Assembly (NCBI GenBank): GCA_036381835.1
Contig: DASVCA010000090.1
Span: forward strand, 9,155 to 73,154
Source: DASULK01 sp036381835
GTDB lineage: Bacteria > Actinomycetota > Actinomycetes > Mycobacteriales > Micromonosporaceae
Direction of reading: 5' to 3'
DNA length: 64,000 nt
Position numbers and translations under genes: made by a program. Of the stretch, positions 1 through 9,561 are shown one piece after another. The notes below the pieces were generated by a model. The model saw only the letters and a program-made list of their open reading frames with translations, was not told where the DNA came from and did no database searches. The number at the start of each line of letters is the position of its first letter. The first letter of the stretch is position 1.

Positions 1-615
1 CTCGACCAGCTTGACCGCCTCGACCACCAGGGCGGAGATGAGCCGGGTGGTGACGAAACCCGCGACGTCCCGGTTCACCACCACGCAGGTCTTGCCGATC
101 TCCTCGGCGAACACGCGCGCGGTGGCCAGCGTCTCGTCGCTGGTCTTGTGTCCCCGGACCAGCTCGCAGAGTTTCATCATCGGCACCGGCGAGAAGAAGT
201 GCGTGCCGACCACCGATTCCGGCCGCTGGGTCACCGCTGCGATCTGGGTGATCGGAATGGCCGAGGTGTTCGTCGCCAGGACCGCCTCCGGCTTGCAGAT
301 CTTGTCCAGGGCACGGAACACGTCGTGCTTGACGTCGATCCGCTCGAACACCGCCTCCACCACGACGTCGGCGTCGGCCGCCGCCTCCAGCTCGGTGGTC
401 GGCGTGATCCGGCTGAGCGTCGCCTCGACGTCCTCGGCGCTGATCTTGCCCTTGCCGGCGAACTTCTCCAGGGAGTTGCGGATGCCGTCCAGGCCCCGCT
501 TGGTGGCCGCGTCGTCCAGGTCCCGCAGGGTGACCTGCCACCCGGCCTGCGCCGCCACCTGGGCGATGCCCGAGCCCATCAACCCGGCTCCGATAACCGC
601 GAGTCGACCTGCCAT
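1..615 (-). CDS. 3-hydroxybutyryl-CoA dehydrogenase, N-terminal part (cut by window edge)
   Basis: This NAD(P)-dependent enzyme interconverts 3-hydroxybutyryl-CoA and acetoacetyl-CoA in butyrate, PHB or beta-oxidation metabolism. The 205 visible residues start with a Rossmann fold carrying GAGLMG at residues 9-14. They reach the catalytic histidine in GTHFFSPVPMMKL (His139), followed by the dimer-forming region RDVAGFVTTRL. The C-terminal domain lies beyond base 1. The ATG at 615 is preceded by GGGAG about 6 nt upstream. A possible -10, TAGGGT, lies at 651-656. The family call (FadB2/Hbd type) is firm. Substrate chain length cannot be read from the sequence. Confidence 0.93.
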   Translation of the reverse strand, partial: MAGRLAVIGAGLMGSGIAQVAAQAGWQVTLRDLDDAATKRGLDGIRNSLEKFAGKGKISAEDVEATLSRITPTTELEAAADADVVVEAVFERIDVKHDVFRALDKICKPEAVLATNTSAIPITQIAAVTQRPESVVGTHFFSPVPMMKLCELVRGHKTSDETLATARVFAEEIGKTCVVVNRDVAGFVTTRLISALVVEAVKLVE

Positions 616-701
616 TGTCTCTCCCTAACCGAATCGATCCTCGGAAGAGAACCCTAGCGGGCGAGACCGCCGCGCCGCGTTGGCCGGTCGCCGCGAGCAT
701 G

Positions 702-2012
702 TCACATGCTGAATGTCGGCTCCTCGGGCGCCCGGGTGCGCTCCGCCTCCACCCCGAGGGATCGCAGGTCGGCCACGAAGTCCGGGTAACCACGGTCGAT
801 GTGGTGGACGTGGGAAACCTCGGTCACTCCGTCCGCGCACAATCCGGCGATGACCAGACCGGCCCCGGCACGGATGTCGGTCGCCTGCACCGGCGCCCCG
901 GACAGCGCCGGCTTACCGCAGATGACGGCGTGGTGTCCGTCGGTCTTGATGTCGGCGCCCAACCGGAGCATCTCGCTGACGAACATGAATCGCCCGTCGA
1001 AGATGTTCTCCGTGACCAGCGAAGCCCCCTCGCTGACCGCGGCGAGCCCCATCGCCATCGGCAGCAGGTCGGTGGCGAACCCGGGGTAGGGCAGCGTGAC
1101 CACGTCGACCGCCGTCGGTCGCCGGTCCATCCGTACCCGGAAGTGATCCCGCCCCGTCTCGACCGTGGCACCGGCAGACCTGATCTTGTCCAGGGCGATG
1201 TCGAGCCAGGCCGGGTCGACGCCGGTGACGGTGACGTCGCCGCGGGTCATCGCCGCGCCGAAGGCCCAGGTTCCGGCGACGATGCGGTCGCCGATGGTCG
1301 TGTGCCGGGTCGGCTGCAGCCGTGGCGTTCCTTCGATACGGATCGTCGAGGTGCCGGCACCCTCGATCCGCGCCCCCATCTTCGACAGCATCCGGCAGAT
1401 GTCGACGATCTCCGGCTCGCGGGCCGCGTTGTCGATCTCCGTGACCCCGTCGGCGAGCACCGCAGCCATGATCAGATTCTCGGTGGCTCCGACGCTGGGG
1501 AAGTCGAGCCAGATCGTCGCGCCGTGCAGTCCGTCGGGTGCCGAGGCGATGACGAAGCCGTGCTCGCCGCAGACCTTGGCGCCCATCCGCTCCAGGCCGG
1601 CGATGTGCATGTCCAGGCCACGGGAACCGATGGCATCCCCGCCCGGATGTGCGACGCGCACGTGCCCACGGCGTGCCAGCAGGGGGCCCAACACGCAGAT
1701 CGAGGCACGCAGCCGGCGTACCAGGTCGTAGTCGGCCTCGGTGCCGGGTGCCTCGGGCACGTCGATGGTGACGGTGCGGGCGTGGACGCTGGCACGTCCG
1801 CTCTCGTCGGCGCTGAACGACACCGCGCAGCCCATCCTGCGCAGCACCTCTGCCATGATCGCGATGTCGGTGATCCGCGGGACGTTGGTGATCACCGTTC
1901 GCCCGGGGGCGAGCAGCGCCGCCGCCATCAGCTTGAGCGCGGAGTTCTTGGCCCCCACCACGTGAACCTCGCCGGCAAGCCGCGTCCGCCCCGTGACCCT
2001 GATGACGTCCAC
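702..2012 (-). CDS. murA: UDP-N-acetylglucosamine 1-carboxyvinyltransferase with Cys-to-Asp active site
   Basis: MurA transfers enolpyruvate from PEP to UDP-GlcNAc, the first committed step of peptidoglycan synthesis in the cytosol. The family is clear from GAKNSALKLMAAALL near the N-terminus and LRASICVLGPLLARRG in the loop region. The loop residue that is Cys115 in E. coli is Asp here (HPGGDAIG, Asp126). The same change is known in mycobacterial MurA and makes it insensitive to fosfomycin. I chose the GTG at 2012, giving 436 residues, a normal length. It sits 7 nt after a TAGTAT -10 box and aligns with the usual MurA start. The open frame runs on to an ATG at 2174, but that stretch is low complexity. 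Confidence 0.95.
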   Translation of the reverse strand: MDVIRVTGRTRLAGEVHVVGAKNSALKLMAAALLAPGRTVITNVPRITDIAIMAEVLRRMGCAVSFSADESGRASVHARTVTIDVPEAPGTEADYDLVRRLRASICVLGPLLARRGHVRVAHPGGDAIGSRGLDMHIAGLERMGAKVCGEHGFVIASAPDGLHGATIWLDFPSVGATENLIMAAVLADGVTEIDNAAREPEIVDICRMLSKMGARIEGAGTSTIRIEGTPRLQPTRHTTIGDRIVAGTWAFGAAMTRGDVTVTGVDPAWLDIALDKIRSAGATVETGRDHFRVRMDRRPTAVDVVTLPYPGFATDLLPMAMGLAAVSEGASLVTENIFDGRFMFVSEMLRLGADIKTDGHHAVICGKPALSGAPVQATDIRAGAGLVIAGLCADGVTEVSHVHHIDRGYPDFVADLRSLGVEAERTRAPEEPTFSM

Positions 2013-2019
2013 GTCGGCG

Positions 2020-2025
2020 ATACTA
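2020..2025 (-). promoter_or_regulatory. -10 box for leaderless murA
   Basis: TAGTAT on the minus strand ends 7 nt before the GTG start of murA. No Shine-Dalgarno sequence precedes the GTG. Transcription would start at or next to the start codon, the usual geometry of actinobacterial leaderless genes. Confidence 0.6.
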
Positions 2026-2159
2026 GGCTGCTCGCGCCCCGCCACCTCCGGCGGTGCCGGGCGGGGGTTGGTGATGGTGGCCGTCCGAGCGGATGCTTCG
2101 TCCGCGGCTTCTGCATCGCCGCCGCCGGATCCACGGGTGCCCGGTCGCGCCGGGGTCCG

Positions 2160-2165
2160 TACGCT
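2160..2165 (+). promoter_or_regulatory. -10 box for leaderless cobalamin adenosyltransferase gene
   Basis: TACGCT is followed by 7 nt and then the ATG at 2173. There is no purine-rich ribosome binding site. With the murA box this forms a divergent leaderless promoter pair about 140 bp apart. Confidence 0.55.
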
Positions 2166-2172
2166 GTGCGAC

Positions 2173-2745
2173 ATGGCTGTCCACCTCACCCGCATCTACA
2201 CCAAGGCCGGCGATACCGGCATGACCCGGTTGGGAAACAACGAACAAGTGGCGAAGACCGACCCACGCATCGCCGCGTACGCCGACGTCGACGAGTGCAA
2301 TGCGGCCATCGGGGTGGCACTGGCCCTCGGCGGGCTCAGCGACGACGTGCGGGCGGTGCTGTCGGTGATCCAGAACGAGCTGTTCGACGTGGGTGCCGAT
2401 CTTGCCACTCCGGTCGAGCCGAACCCCGCGTATCCGCCGCTGCGGGTCACCGAGGAGTACGTTACGCGGCTCGAGAAGTGGTGCGACGAGTTCAACGCCC
2501 GACTCGGCAAGCTCGACTCCTTCATCCTCCCCGGCGGCACTCCGGGTGCCGCACTGCTCCACATGGCGCGCACCATCGCCCGGCGAGCCGAGCGATCAGC
2601 GTGGACGCTGATCAACCTCGAACCGGAGCAGACCACCACTCTTCCGGCAAAGTATCTCAACCGGCTCTCTGATCTGCTTTTCATCCTGGCCAGAACCGCG
2701 AACCCGAACGGCGACGTGCTCTGGGTGCCGGGCGGGTCGCGGTGA
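2173..2745 (+). CDS. PduO-type cob(I)yrinic acid a,c-diamide adenosyltransferase
   Basis: This enzyme transfers the adenosyl group of ATP to cob(I)alamin to make the B12 coenzyme. The 190-residue protein is full length for the PduO/ATR family. The N-terminal ATP-binding segment IYTKAGDTGMTRLG is at residues 7-20. The family helix ARTIARRAERSAW and the C-terminal YLNRLSDLLFILAR follow. The gene is divergent from murA, the arrangement of Rv1314c and Rv1315 in mycobacteria. The start is the ATG 7 nt after TACGCT. A 30-residue frame is coupled at the 3' end by a GTGA overlap. Confidence 0.93.
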   Translation: MAVHLTRIYTKAGDTGMTRLGNNEQVAKTDPRIAAYADVDECNAAIGVALALGGLSDDVRAVLSVIQNELFDVGADLATPVEPNPAYPPLRVTEEYVTRLEKWCDEFNARLGKLDSFILPGGTPGAALLHMARTIARRAERSAWTLINLEPEQTTTLPAKYLNRLSDLLFILARTANPNGDVLWVPGGSR

Positions 2746-2834
2746 CCGAGGACGGAGCACACCACATCGAGGTCTGGGTACCCCGGTTGGCGCAGACCTT
2801 GCACGACCGGCACCCGCTGCTCGTTCCGGAGTGA
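2742..2834 (+). CDS. Possible 30-residue protein translationally coupled to the adenosyltransferase
   Basis: A GTG overlaps the TGA stop of the adenosyltransferase gene (GTGA) and opens a 30-codon frame ending in TGA. The predicted peptide begins MTEDGAHHIEVWVPRLAQTL and ends HPLLVPE, with no obvious domain or membrane segment. The coupling geometry is the kind used by genuine downstream genes. The length is so small that chance is a real alternative. I do not recognise it. Confidence 0.35.
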   Translation: MTEDGAHHIEVWVPRLAQTLHDRHPLLVPE

Positions 2835-2857
2835 CTCCTCGGCGGACCGCTGCGGCG

Positions 2858-3316
2858 TCAGGACGAGGCCGCCGGCCAGTCGGTGGCGAAACGCGGCGAG
2901 GCCGCCCCGGGAGGGGCGGCCTCGAGCCAGGAGAGGAAGCCGGTCGCGGTGGACTTGGCCATCGCGATCTCTACCGGCGCCTGGTGGCTGACACAGAGCA
3001 GGATCACCCAGTCCTCGGGCATGATGAGCTTTTCCTGCCCGACCGGCTGGCGGCGTCGCTCGACGACCAGTCCGCGCCGGTGCAGCACCCGTTTAGGCCG
3101 CAGCGCGAAACTGAACATCCGGTACCAGCGAAACTCGTCGCCGACGAACCGGCCGAAACCGGGAGACCAGCCTCGGCCGTCAAGAATCGTGGACACCCGC
3201 AGATGAACCCGGATGGTGCCGCCCGCGCGCACCACCAGCGCGCGCCTCAGGAAAAGCAGTGTCAGGGCGGCGAGCAGAATGAGAACGCCGACCCCGATCC
3301 ATTCCAGAATCAGCAT
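2858..3316 (-). CDS. DUF2550 membrane-anchored protein
   Basis: This 152-residue protein has one N-terminal membrane segment (residues about 2-22, LILEWIGVGVLILLAALTLL). A basic cytosolic domain follows, with the family motifs RGWSPGFGRFVGDEFRWYRMFS and RRGLVVERRR. It corresponds to the conserved gene after atpC in mycobacteria (Rv1312 type). It starts 13 nt after the atpC stop behind GGAGACG, so it is co-transcribed with atpC. No function is established for the family. The constant linkage suggests a role near the ATP synthase or the envelope, which is inference. Confidence 0.85.
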   Translation of the reverse strand: MLILEWIGVGVLILLAALTLLFLRRALVVRAGGTIRVHLRVSTILDGRGWSPGFGRFVGDEFRWYRMFSFALRPKRVLHRRGLVVERRRQPVGQEKLIMPEDWVILLCVSHQAPVEIAMAKSTATGFLSWLEAAPPGAASPRFATDWPAASS

Positions 3317-3329
3317 CGACGTCTCCGAC

Positions 3330-3614
3330 TCAGCGGGCGGCCGATTCGGCGGCCGGGGTGGCCGTCTCGGCCAGCACCTTGACCCCCTCGTCGGTGACAG
3401 AGAGGAAGCCGCCGGCCACGTCGTAGATCATCTGCTCGCCACCGGCGAGCTTGATGCGGACCTGACCGGGCTCGGCGAGCTGACCGAGCAGCGGCGCGTG
3501 GCCGGGCATCACGCCGAGTTCCCCCTCCGTCGTCCGCGCGAGGACCATCTCGGCCTCGCCGGACCAGACCTTCTCCTCGACGGCTACGAGCTCGACGTGC
3601 AGTTGCTTTGCCAC
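3330..3614 (-). CDS. atpC: F1Fo ATP synthase epsilon subunit, short form lacking the C-terminal helices
   Basis: Epsilon is part of the central stalk and couples proton flow to catalysis. The sequence LHVELVAVEEKVWSGEAEMV through GELGVMPGHAPLLGQL is the N-terminal beta-sandwich. The frame ends at residue 94 in an Ala/Glu-rich tail just after that domain. E. coli epsilon is 139 residues and mycobacterial epsilon about 121, so the inhibitory C-terminal helical hairpin is missing. The GTG at 3614 is preceded by GAGGAGA. An upstream ATG at 3650 has no ribosome site. A terminator-like hairpin and a candidate promoter separate it from atpD. Confidence 0.93.
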   Translation of the reverse strand: MAKQLHVELVAVEEKVWSGEAEMVLARTTEGELGVMPGHAPLLGQLAEPGQVRIKLAGGEQMIYDVAGGFLSVTDEGVKVLAETATPAAESAAR

Positions 3615-3679
3615 GCTCTCTCCTCGTGCGGCACGATCGTCCGCTGACACGGACGGCCCGATGCGGAAGGGATGGCCAG

Positions 3680-3685
3680 AGTCTA
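3680..3685 (-). promoter_or_regulatory. Candidate -10 box for atpC-DUF2550
   Basis: TAGACT on the minus strand lies about 65 nt upstream of the atpC GTG and downstream of the hairpin after atpD. It could give atpC and the DUF2550 gene their own transcript. No good -35 is visible. Confidence 0.35.
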
Positions 3686-3737
3686 GTCCGCGCCGGTATT
3701 CCCAGCTGCAGCGGGGGCGACATCTGTCCGACGAAAA

Positions 3738-3777
3738 GACACGGGGACCGCCCGATCTTCGGCGCGGTCCCCGTGTC
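3738..3777 (-). terminator. Intrinsic-type terminator between atpD and atpC
   Basis: Perfect 14-bp arms (3738-3751 and 3764-3777) flank a 12-nt loop. On the minus strand the hairpin follows the atpD stop by 11 nt and is followed by TTTTCG. It should end or reduce transcription before atpC. Confidence 0.75.
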
Positions 3778-3788
3778 GCGGTCGACAG

Positions 3789-5221
<1,433 letters not shown>

Positions 5222-5225
<4 letters not shown>

Positions 5226-6154
5226 AGCACTTCACTTCCCGATGCGGCCAGCGCGTTCGCGCCGCCGACGATCTCGCTGATCTCCTGAGTGATACCGGCC
5301 TGCCGGGCCGAGTTCATCTCGCGCGTGTACTTCTCGATCATCTCTTCGGCGTTGTCGGTCGCGCTCTTCATCGCGCGCCGCCGCGCCGCCGATTCACTCG
5401 CCGCCGACTCGAGCAACGCCGCGTAGATCCGGGTGTTGATGTACTTCGGCAGCAGCGCGTCGAGCAACGCCTCGGCGTTCGGCTCGAACTCGTACTCCGG
5501 CAGCACACGTTCCGAACGCGGACGCTCCTCGACCTGCATCGGTCCGATGATCCGCGCGACGGGCGTCTGCGTCATCAGCGACTTGAACTCGGTGTACACG
5601 ATGTGCAGCTCGTCCACACCACGGACCCCGTCCGGGCCGGGGCCCCCGTCGACGTCGTCCGCGCCCCGGCGGAACGCCTCGATCAGGGTCTCCCCGACCT
5701 TGCGCGCATCCGCGAACGACGGCTGCTCGGAGAAGCCGGTCCAGCTCTCCTCGATCGGCCGGTTACGGAACCGGTAGAACGTCACGCCCTTGCGTCCGAT
5801 GACGTAGAGCACCGGATCCTTGCCGTCCTCGCGAAGTCGAGCCATCAGCGACTCGGCAGCCCTGATCGCGTTCGAGCTGTAACCGCCGGCCAGACCGCGG
5901 TCACTCGTGATGAGTAGGACCCCGGCCCGCCGCACCCGCGGACGCGGCGTCAGCAGCGGGTGGTCCACCGACGCGTTGGACGCGAGCGCCGAGAGCACAT
6001 CGGTGATGGCCTGGGCGTACGGCAGGGACGCCGCCACCCGGGCCTGGGCCTTGGCGATGCGGCTCGTCGCGACGAGCTCCATCGCCTTGGTGATCTTCTT
6101 CATCGACTTCGCCGCCCGGATCCGTTGGCGAAGAACGCGAACCTGAGCCGCCAT
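5222..6154 (-). CDS. atpG: F1Fo ATP synthase gamma subunit with inserted loop
   Basis: Gamma is the rotating shaft inside the alpha3beta3 ring. The N-terminal helix RIRAAKSMKKITKAMELVAT and the C-terminal helix with ATDNAEEMIEKYTREMNSARQ-like residues are typical. The 310 residues exceed the E. coli length (287). An acidic, glycine-rich insertion at residues 164-180 (GADDVDGGPGPDGVRGV) precedes DELHIVYTEF. Mycobacterial gamma has an insertion at the equivalent place, implicated in suppressing ATP hydrolysis. The gene starts 9 nt after atpA ends and overlaps atpD by 4 bases. Confidence 0.98.
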
Positions 6155-6163
6155 GCGATCGCC

Positions 6164-7810
6164 TTACCGCTCGTCGCCGGTCGCGGCGCCGGTGTACCGG
6201 GTGATCGTCTCCTGCTCCTCGGTACCCGCCATCGGCTCGGCCGGGGGCTCGTTGATCCGCAGCTCGTCCTCCTTGCCGAGGAACATCGCCTTGAACCGTC
6301 CGATGGCCTCGTCCAGGGCGGCGATGATCTCGTCGTCCCACTTGGCGTCGGCGATCGCCTGCAGCGTCGGCTGGTAGTTGCGGCGCAGGAACTCGTGGAA
6401 CTCGGCCTCGAAGCGCCGGACCTCGCCCACCGGGATGTCGTCGAGCTTGCCCTCGGTGCCGGCCCAGATCGACACGACCTGCTCCTCGACCGCCATCGGC
6501 GTGTAGTTCGCCTGCTTCAGCAGCTCGACCAGCCGCTCACCCCGCTCCAGCTGGGCGCGCGACGCCTTGTCCAGGTCCGAGGCGAAGGCCGCGAACGCCT
6601 CCAGCTCCCGGTACTGCGCCAGGTCCAGCCGGAGCCGGCCGGAGACCTTCTTCATCGGCTTCACCTGGGCCGCGCCACCGACCCGGGAGACCGAGGTACC
6701 CACGTTGATCGCGGGCCGAACGCCCTGGTTGAACAGGTCGGTCTCCAGGAAGATCTGGCCGTCGGTGATGGAGATGACGTTGGTCGGGATGTAGGCCGAG
6801 ATGTCGTTGGCCTTGGTCTCGATGATCGGCAGACCGGTCATCGAGCCGCCGCCCATCTCGTCGGAGAGCTTCGCGCAACGCTCGAGCAGGCGCGAGTGCA
6901 GGTAGAAGACGTCACCGGGGTACGCCTCGCGGCCCGGCGGGCGACGCAGCAGCAGGGACACCGCCCGGTACGCCTCGGCCTGCTTGGTCAGGTCGTCGAA
7001 GACGATCAGGACGTGCTTGCCGTTGTACATCCAGTGCTGGCCGATCGCCGAGCCGGCGTACGGGGCGATGTACTTGAAGCCGGCCGGGTCGGAAGCGGGC
7101 GCGGCGACGATGGTGGTGTACTCCATCGCCCCGTACTGCTCCAACGTGCCCTTCACCGCGGCGATGGTCGACGCCTTCTGGCCGATCGCCACGTAGATGC
7201 AGCGGACCTGCTTCTTCGGGTCGCCGGAGAGCCAGTTGTCCCGCTGGTTGAGGATGGTGTCCAGGGCGACGGTGGTCTTACCGGTCTTCCGGTCGCCGAT
7301 GATCAGCTGACGCTGGCCACGACCGATGGGGGTCATCGCGTCGATGGCCTTGATGCCGGTCTGCAACGGCTCGAAGACGCTCTGGCGGGCCATCACGTTG
7401 GGCGCCTGCAGCTCCAGCTCGCGGTAGCCCTCGTAGGCGATGTCGCCCAGGCCGTCGATCGGCTCGCCGAGCGCGTTGACCACTCGGCCGAGGTACGCGT
7501 CACCGACCGGCACCGAGAGCACCCGGCCGGTGCGCTTGACGCGCTGTCCTTCCTCGATGCCGGCGAAGTCGCCGAGAACGACGACACCGATGTCCCGGAT
7601 GTCCAGGTTCAGGGCCACGCCGAGCGTGCCGTTCTCGAACTCCAGCAGCTCGTTGGCCATGGTCGAGGGCAGACCCTCGACGTGGGCGATGCCGTCGCCG
7701 GCGTCGGCGACTGTGCCGACCTCCTCGCGGGAGATGTCGGGCTTGTAGGAGGAGACGTAGCGCTCGAGGGCGCTGCGGATCTCCTCCGACGAGATGGTCA
7801 GCTCGGCCAT
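6164..7810 (-). CDS. atpA: F1Fo ATP synthase alpha subunit with C-terminal extension
   Basis: Alpha forms the non-catalytic nucleotide sites of F1. The P-loop GDRKTGKT is at 172-179, and the family block AINVGTSVSRVGGAAQ is present. At 548 residues it is about 35 longer than the E. coli protein. The extra tail (from about residue 514, ending TRYTGAATGDER) resembles in position the alpha extension of mycobacteria that helps keep the enzyme latent. The ATG at 7810 is preceded by AGGAAGCAGAGG. Confidence 0.99.
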   Translation of the reverse strand: MAELTISSEEIRSALERYVSSYKPDISREEVGTVADAGDGIAHVEGLPSTMANELLEFENGTLGVALNLDIRDIGVVVLGDFAGIEEGQRVKRTGRVLSVPVGDAYLGRVVNALGEPIDGLGDIAYEGYRELELQAPNVMARQSVFEPLQTGIKAIDAMTPIGRGQRQLIIGDRKTGKTTVALDTILNQRDNWLSGDPKKQVRCIYVAIGQKASTIAAVKGTLEQYGAMEYTTIVAAPASDPAGFKYIAPYAGSAIGQHWMYNGKHVLIVFDDLTKQAEAYRAVSLLLRRPPGREAYPGDVFYLHSRLLERCAKLSDEMGGGSMTGLPIIETKANDISAYIPTNVISITDGQIFLETDLFNQGVRPAINVGTSVSRVGGAAQVKPMKKVSGRLRLDLAQYRELEAFAAFASDLDKASRAQLERGERLVELLKQANYTPMAVEEQVVSIWAGTEGKLDDIPVGEVRRFEAEFHEFLRRNYQPTLQAIADAKWDDEIIAALDEAIGRFKAMFLGKEDELRINEPPAEPMAGTEEQETITRYTGAATGDER

Positions 7811-7875
7811 CCTCTGCTTCCTCTATTCCGGGCCCGGAGTTACCTCAGAGCGGCAGGGCGATAGGCATATTGTTC

Positions 7876-8697
7876 TCAGCGCTGGGTGAGCGCTTTGCGG
7901 GTTTCCGTCAACCGGCGCAGGACCGTGCCGTCGTAGAGATCGGAACCGACCTGGACGCTCATCCCGCCGAGGATCTCCGGGTCGACGTGCTGCTTCACGG
8001 AGACCTCTCGACCGTACATCTGCGACAACGTGCTACCCAACCGACGCTCTTCCTCTTCGGTCAGGGGAGCCGCCACAGTGACGTGGGCGATCTGGCGCTC
8101 GCGGCGCTCGGCGGCCAGCTCGACGAGCCGGCTGAGCGCTCCGGAGAAGGAGCGCCCGCCGAAGCCCGCCAGCGCCACCTCCACCAGGCGGACGGTCAAC
8201 GGCCGGGCCTTGCCCTCCAGCAGTCCACGGGCCAGCTCGGCCCGCCGCTCGGCCGACGCGACCGGGTCGGACAGGAGACTGCTGAGCTGAGGGTCGGCGG
8301 CGACGATCTGGCCGAAGCGGAACAGCTCGTCCTCGATCTCGCCGAGCTCCCCGGCGCGGTCGGCGCTGGCGAGCAACGCCGACACGCCGATCTGCTCGAC
8401 CGCGGTGAGCAGATCGGTCGGGGTGGACCAGCGACCGGAGACCAGGGTGTTGAGCAGCTCGCTCGTGGCCGCCTGCACCTTGCCGGCGAGCAGACCGCCG
8501 AGCAGGCCCGCCCGGTCCTCACCGGTGCGGGCCGGATCGGCCAGCGCCCGCCGCAGTCGCGGCTCACGTTGCAGCAGCGCGGCGACCGAGAGGATCTCGT
8601 CCGCCATCGCGACGAGAGCGGCGGGGTCCGCGCTGCGGGCGTGCGCCTCGAAGCGCTCGACCCCGGCGGCGTAGGACTCCCTGCTGGCAGCCTGCAT
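7876..8697 (-). CDS. atpH: F1Fo ATP synthase delta subunit
   Basis: Delta joins the peripheral stalk to the top of F1. The C-terminal part carries the OSCP/delta signature (ILGGMSVQVGSDLYDGTVLRRL). At 273 residues it is longer than E. coli delta (177), as is usual in high-GC actinobacteria. Here it is not fused to a b-like domain, unlike mycobacterial AtpH. The ATG shares one base with the atpF stop (TGATG). Confidence 0.96.
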   Translation of the reverse strand: MQAASRESYAAGVERFEAHARSADPAALVAMADEILSVAALLQREPRLRRALADPARTGEDRAGLLGGLLAGKVQAATSELLNTLVSGRWSTPTDLLTAVEQIGVSALLASADRAGELGEIEDELFRFGQIVAADPQLSSLLSDPVASAERRAELARGLLEGKARPLTVRLVEVALAGFGGRSFSGALSRLVELAAERRERQIAHVTVAAPLTEEEERRLGSTLSQMYGREVSVKQHVDPEILGGMSVQVGSDLYDGTVLRRLTETRKALTQR

Positions 8698-9221
8698 CAG
8701 CGAGCCCCCGCGCCCTCAAGGTCGGCGAGGAACCGCTCGACGGTGCCCTTGCGCCGGGCCTCGTCCGCCAGCGCCTCGCCCACGATCTTGCTCGCCAGGT
8801 CGACCGCGAGGGTGCCGATCTCCGTGCGCAGCTCGCGCACGAGCATCTGCCGCTCCGCGGCGAGCTGCTCCCGGCCGGTGGCGATGATCCGGTCGGCCTC
8901 CTCACGGGCCTTGGCCAGCACTTCCTGGCGGATGCTCTCCGCGTCGGCGCGTGCGTCGTCCCGGATCCGGGCGGCCTCGGTGCGAGCCTCGGCGAGCTGG
9001 GCCTTGTACTGCTCGAGCAGCTTGTTGGCCTCAGCCTGCGCGGCTTCCGCCCGCTTGAGGCCGCCCTCGATCGCGTCCACCCGCGCCTGGTACATCGCCT
9101 CCATCCGTGGCATCACGAACTTGAGGAGAACGAAGACCAGCAGGGCGAAGGAGATCGTGCCGACCACAATCTCCTGCCAGATCGGCAGGATGGGGCTGTG
9201 TCCCTCGGCGGCGATGATCAT
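8697..9221 (-). CDS. atpF: F1Fo ATP synthase b subunit
   Basis: The b subunit is the peripheral stator. One N-terminal membrane segment at about residues 13-37 (EIVVGTISFALLVFVLLKFV) is followed by a long charged coiled coil rich in Ala, Glu and Arg. The 174-residue length is normal. GGAGGTCTGAA precedes the ATG at 9221. The gene is coupled to atpH through TGATG. Confidence 0.97.
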   Translation of the reverse strand: MIIAAEGHSPILPIWQEIVVGTISFALLVFVLLKFVMPRMEAMYQARVDAIEGGLKRAEAAQAEANKLLEQYKAQLAEARTEAARIRDDARADAESIRQEVLAKAREEADRIIATGREQLAAERQMLVRELRTEIGTLAVDLASKIVGEALADEARRKGTVERFLADLEGAGAR

Positions 9222-9250
9222 TTCAGACCTCCGGAGCGTGATGCGGATGG

Positions 9251-9478
9251 TCAGCCACCGATAACGAAGGCGAGCACCAGGCCGAACAGGGCGAGCGCCT
9301 CAACCAGTGCGAACCCGAGGATCAGCCAGGTCCGGTTGTAGCCGGCCGACTCCGGCTGCCGGGCGCTGGCCTGGATGTAGGCGGCGAAGACCAGGGCCAC
9401 ACCGATACCGGGGCCGATGGCGGCGAGACCGTACCCGATGGTGTTGACGCTGCCACCGATCTCGGCGAGAAGGTTCAT
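9251..9478 (-). CDS. atpE: F1Fo ATP synthase c subunit
   Basis: The 75-residue protein is a helical hairpin that forms the proton-carrying ring. The polar loop ARQPESAGYNRT links the helices. The proton-binding carboxylate is Glu60 in GFALVEALALFGLV. A strong AGGAGGAAT ribosome site lies 7-8 nt before the ATG, in keeping with the high copy number of c. Confidence 0.98.
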   Translation of the reverse strand: MNLLAEIGGSVNTIGYGLAAIGPGIGVALVFAAYIQASARQPESAGYNRTWLILGFALVEALALFGLVLAFVIGG

Positions 9479-9561
9479 TGCGGGGATTCCTCCTAGGTTG
9501 CCGCGTGAGTGTTCACGCGTACGACGGTCGGTATGGGTAGCTTACGGGGGTATGTCCGCTT

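Noticed and set aside
615..2672. 685-codon plus-strand frame opposite murA
   Set aside because: It is antisense to murA, Arg/Asp/His-rich with no domain, and typical of shadow frames in GC-rich DNA.
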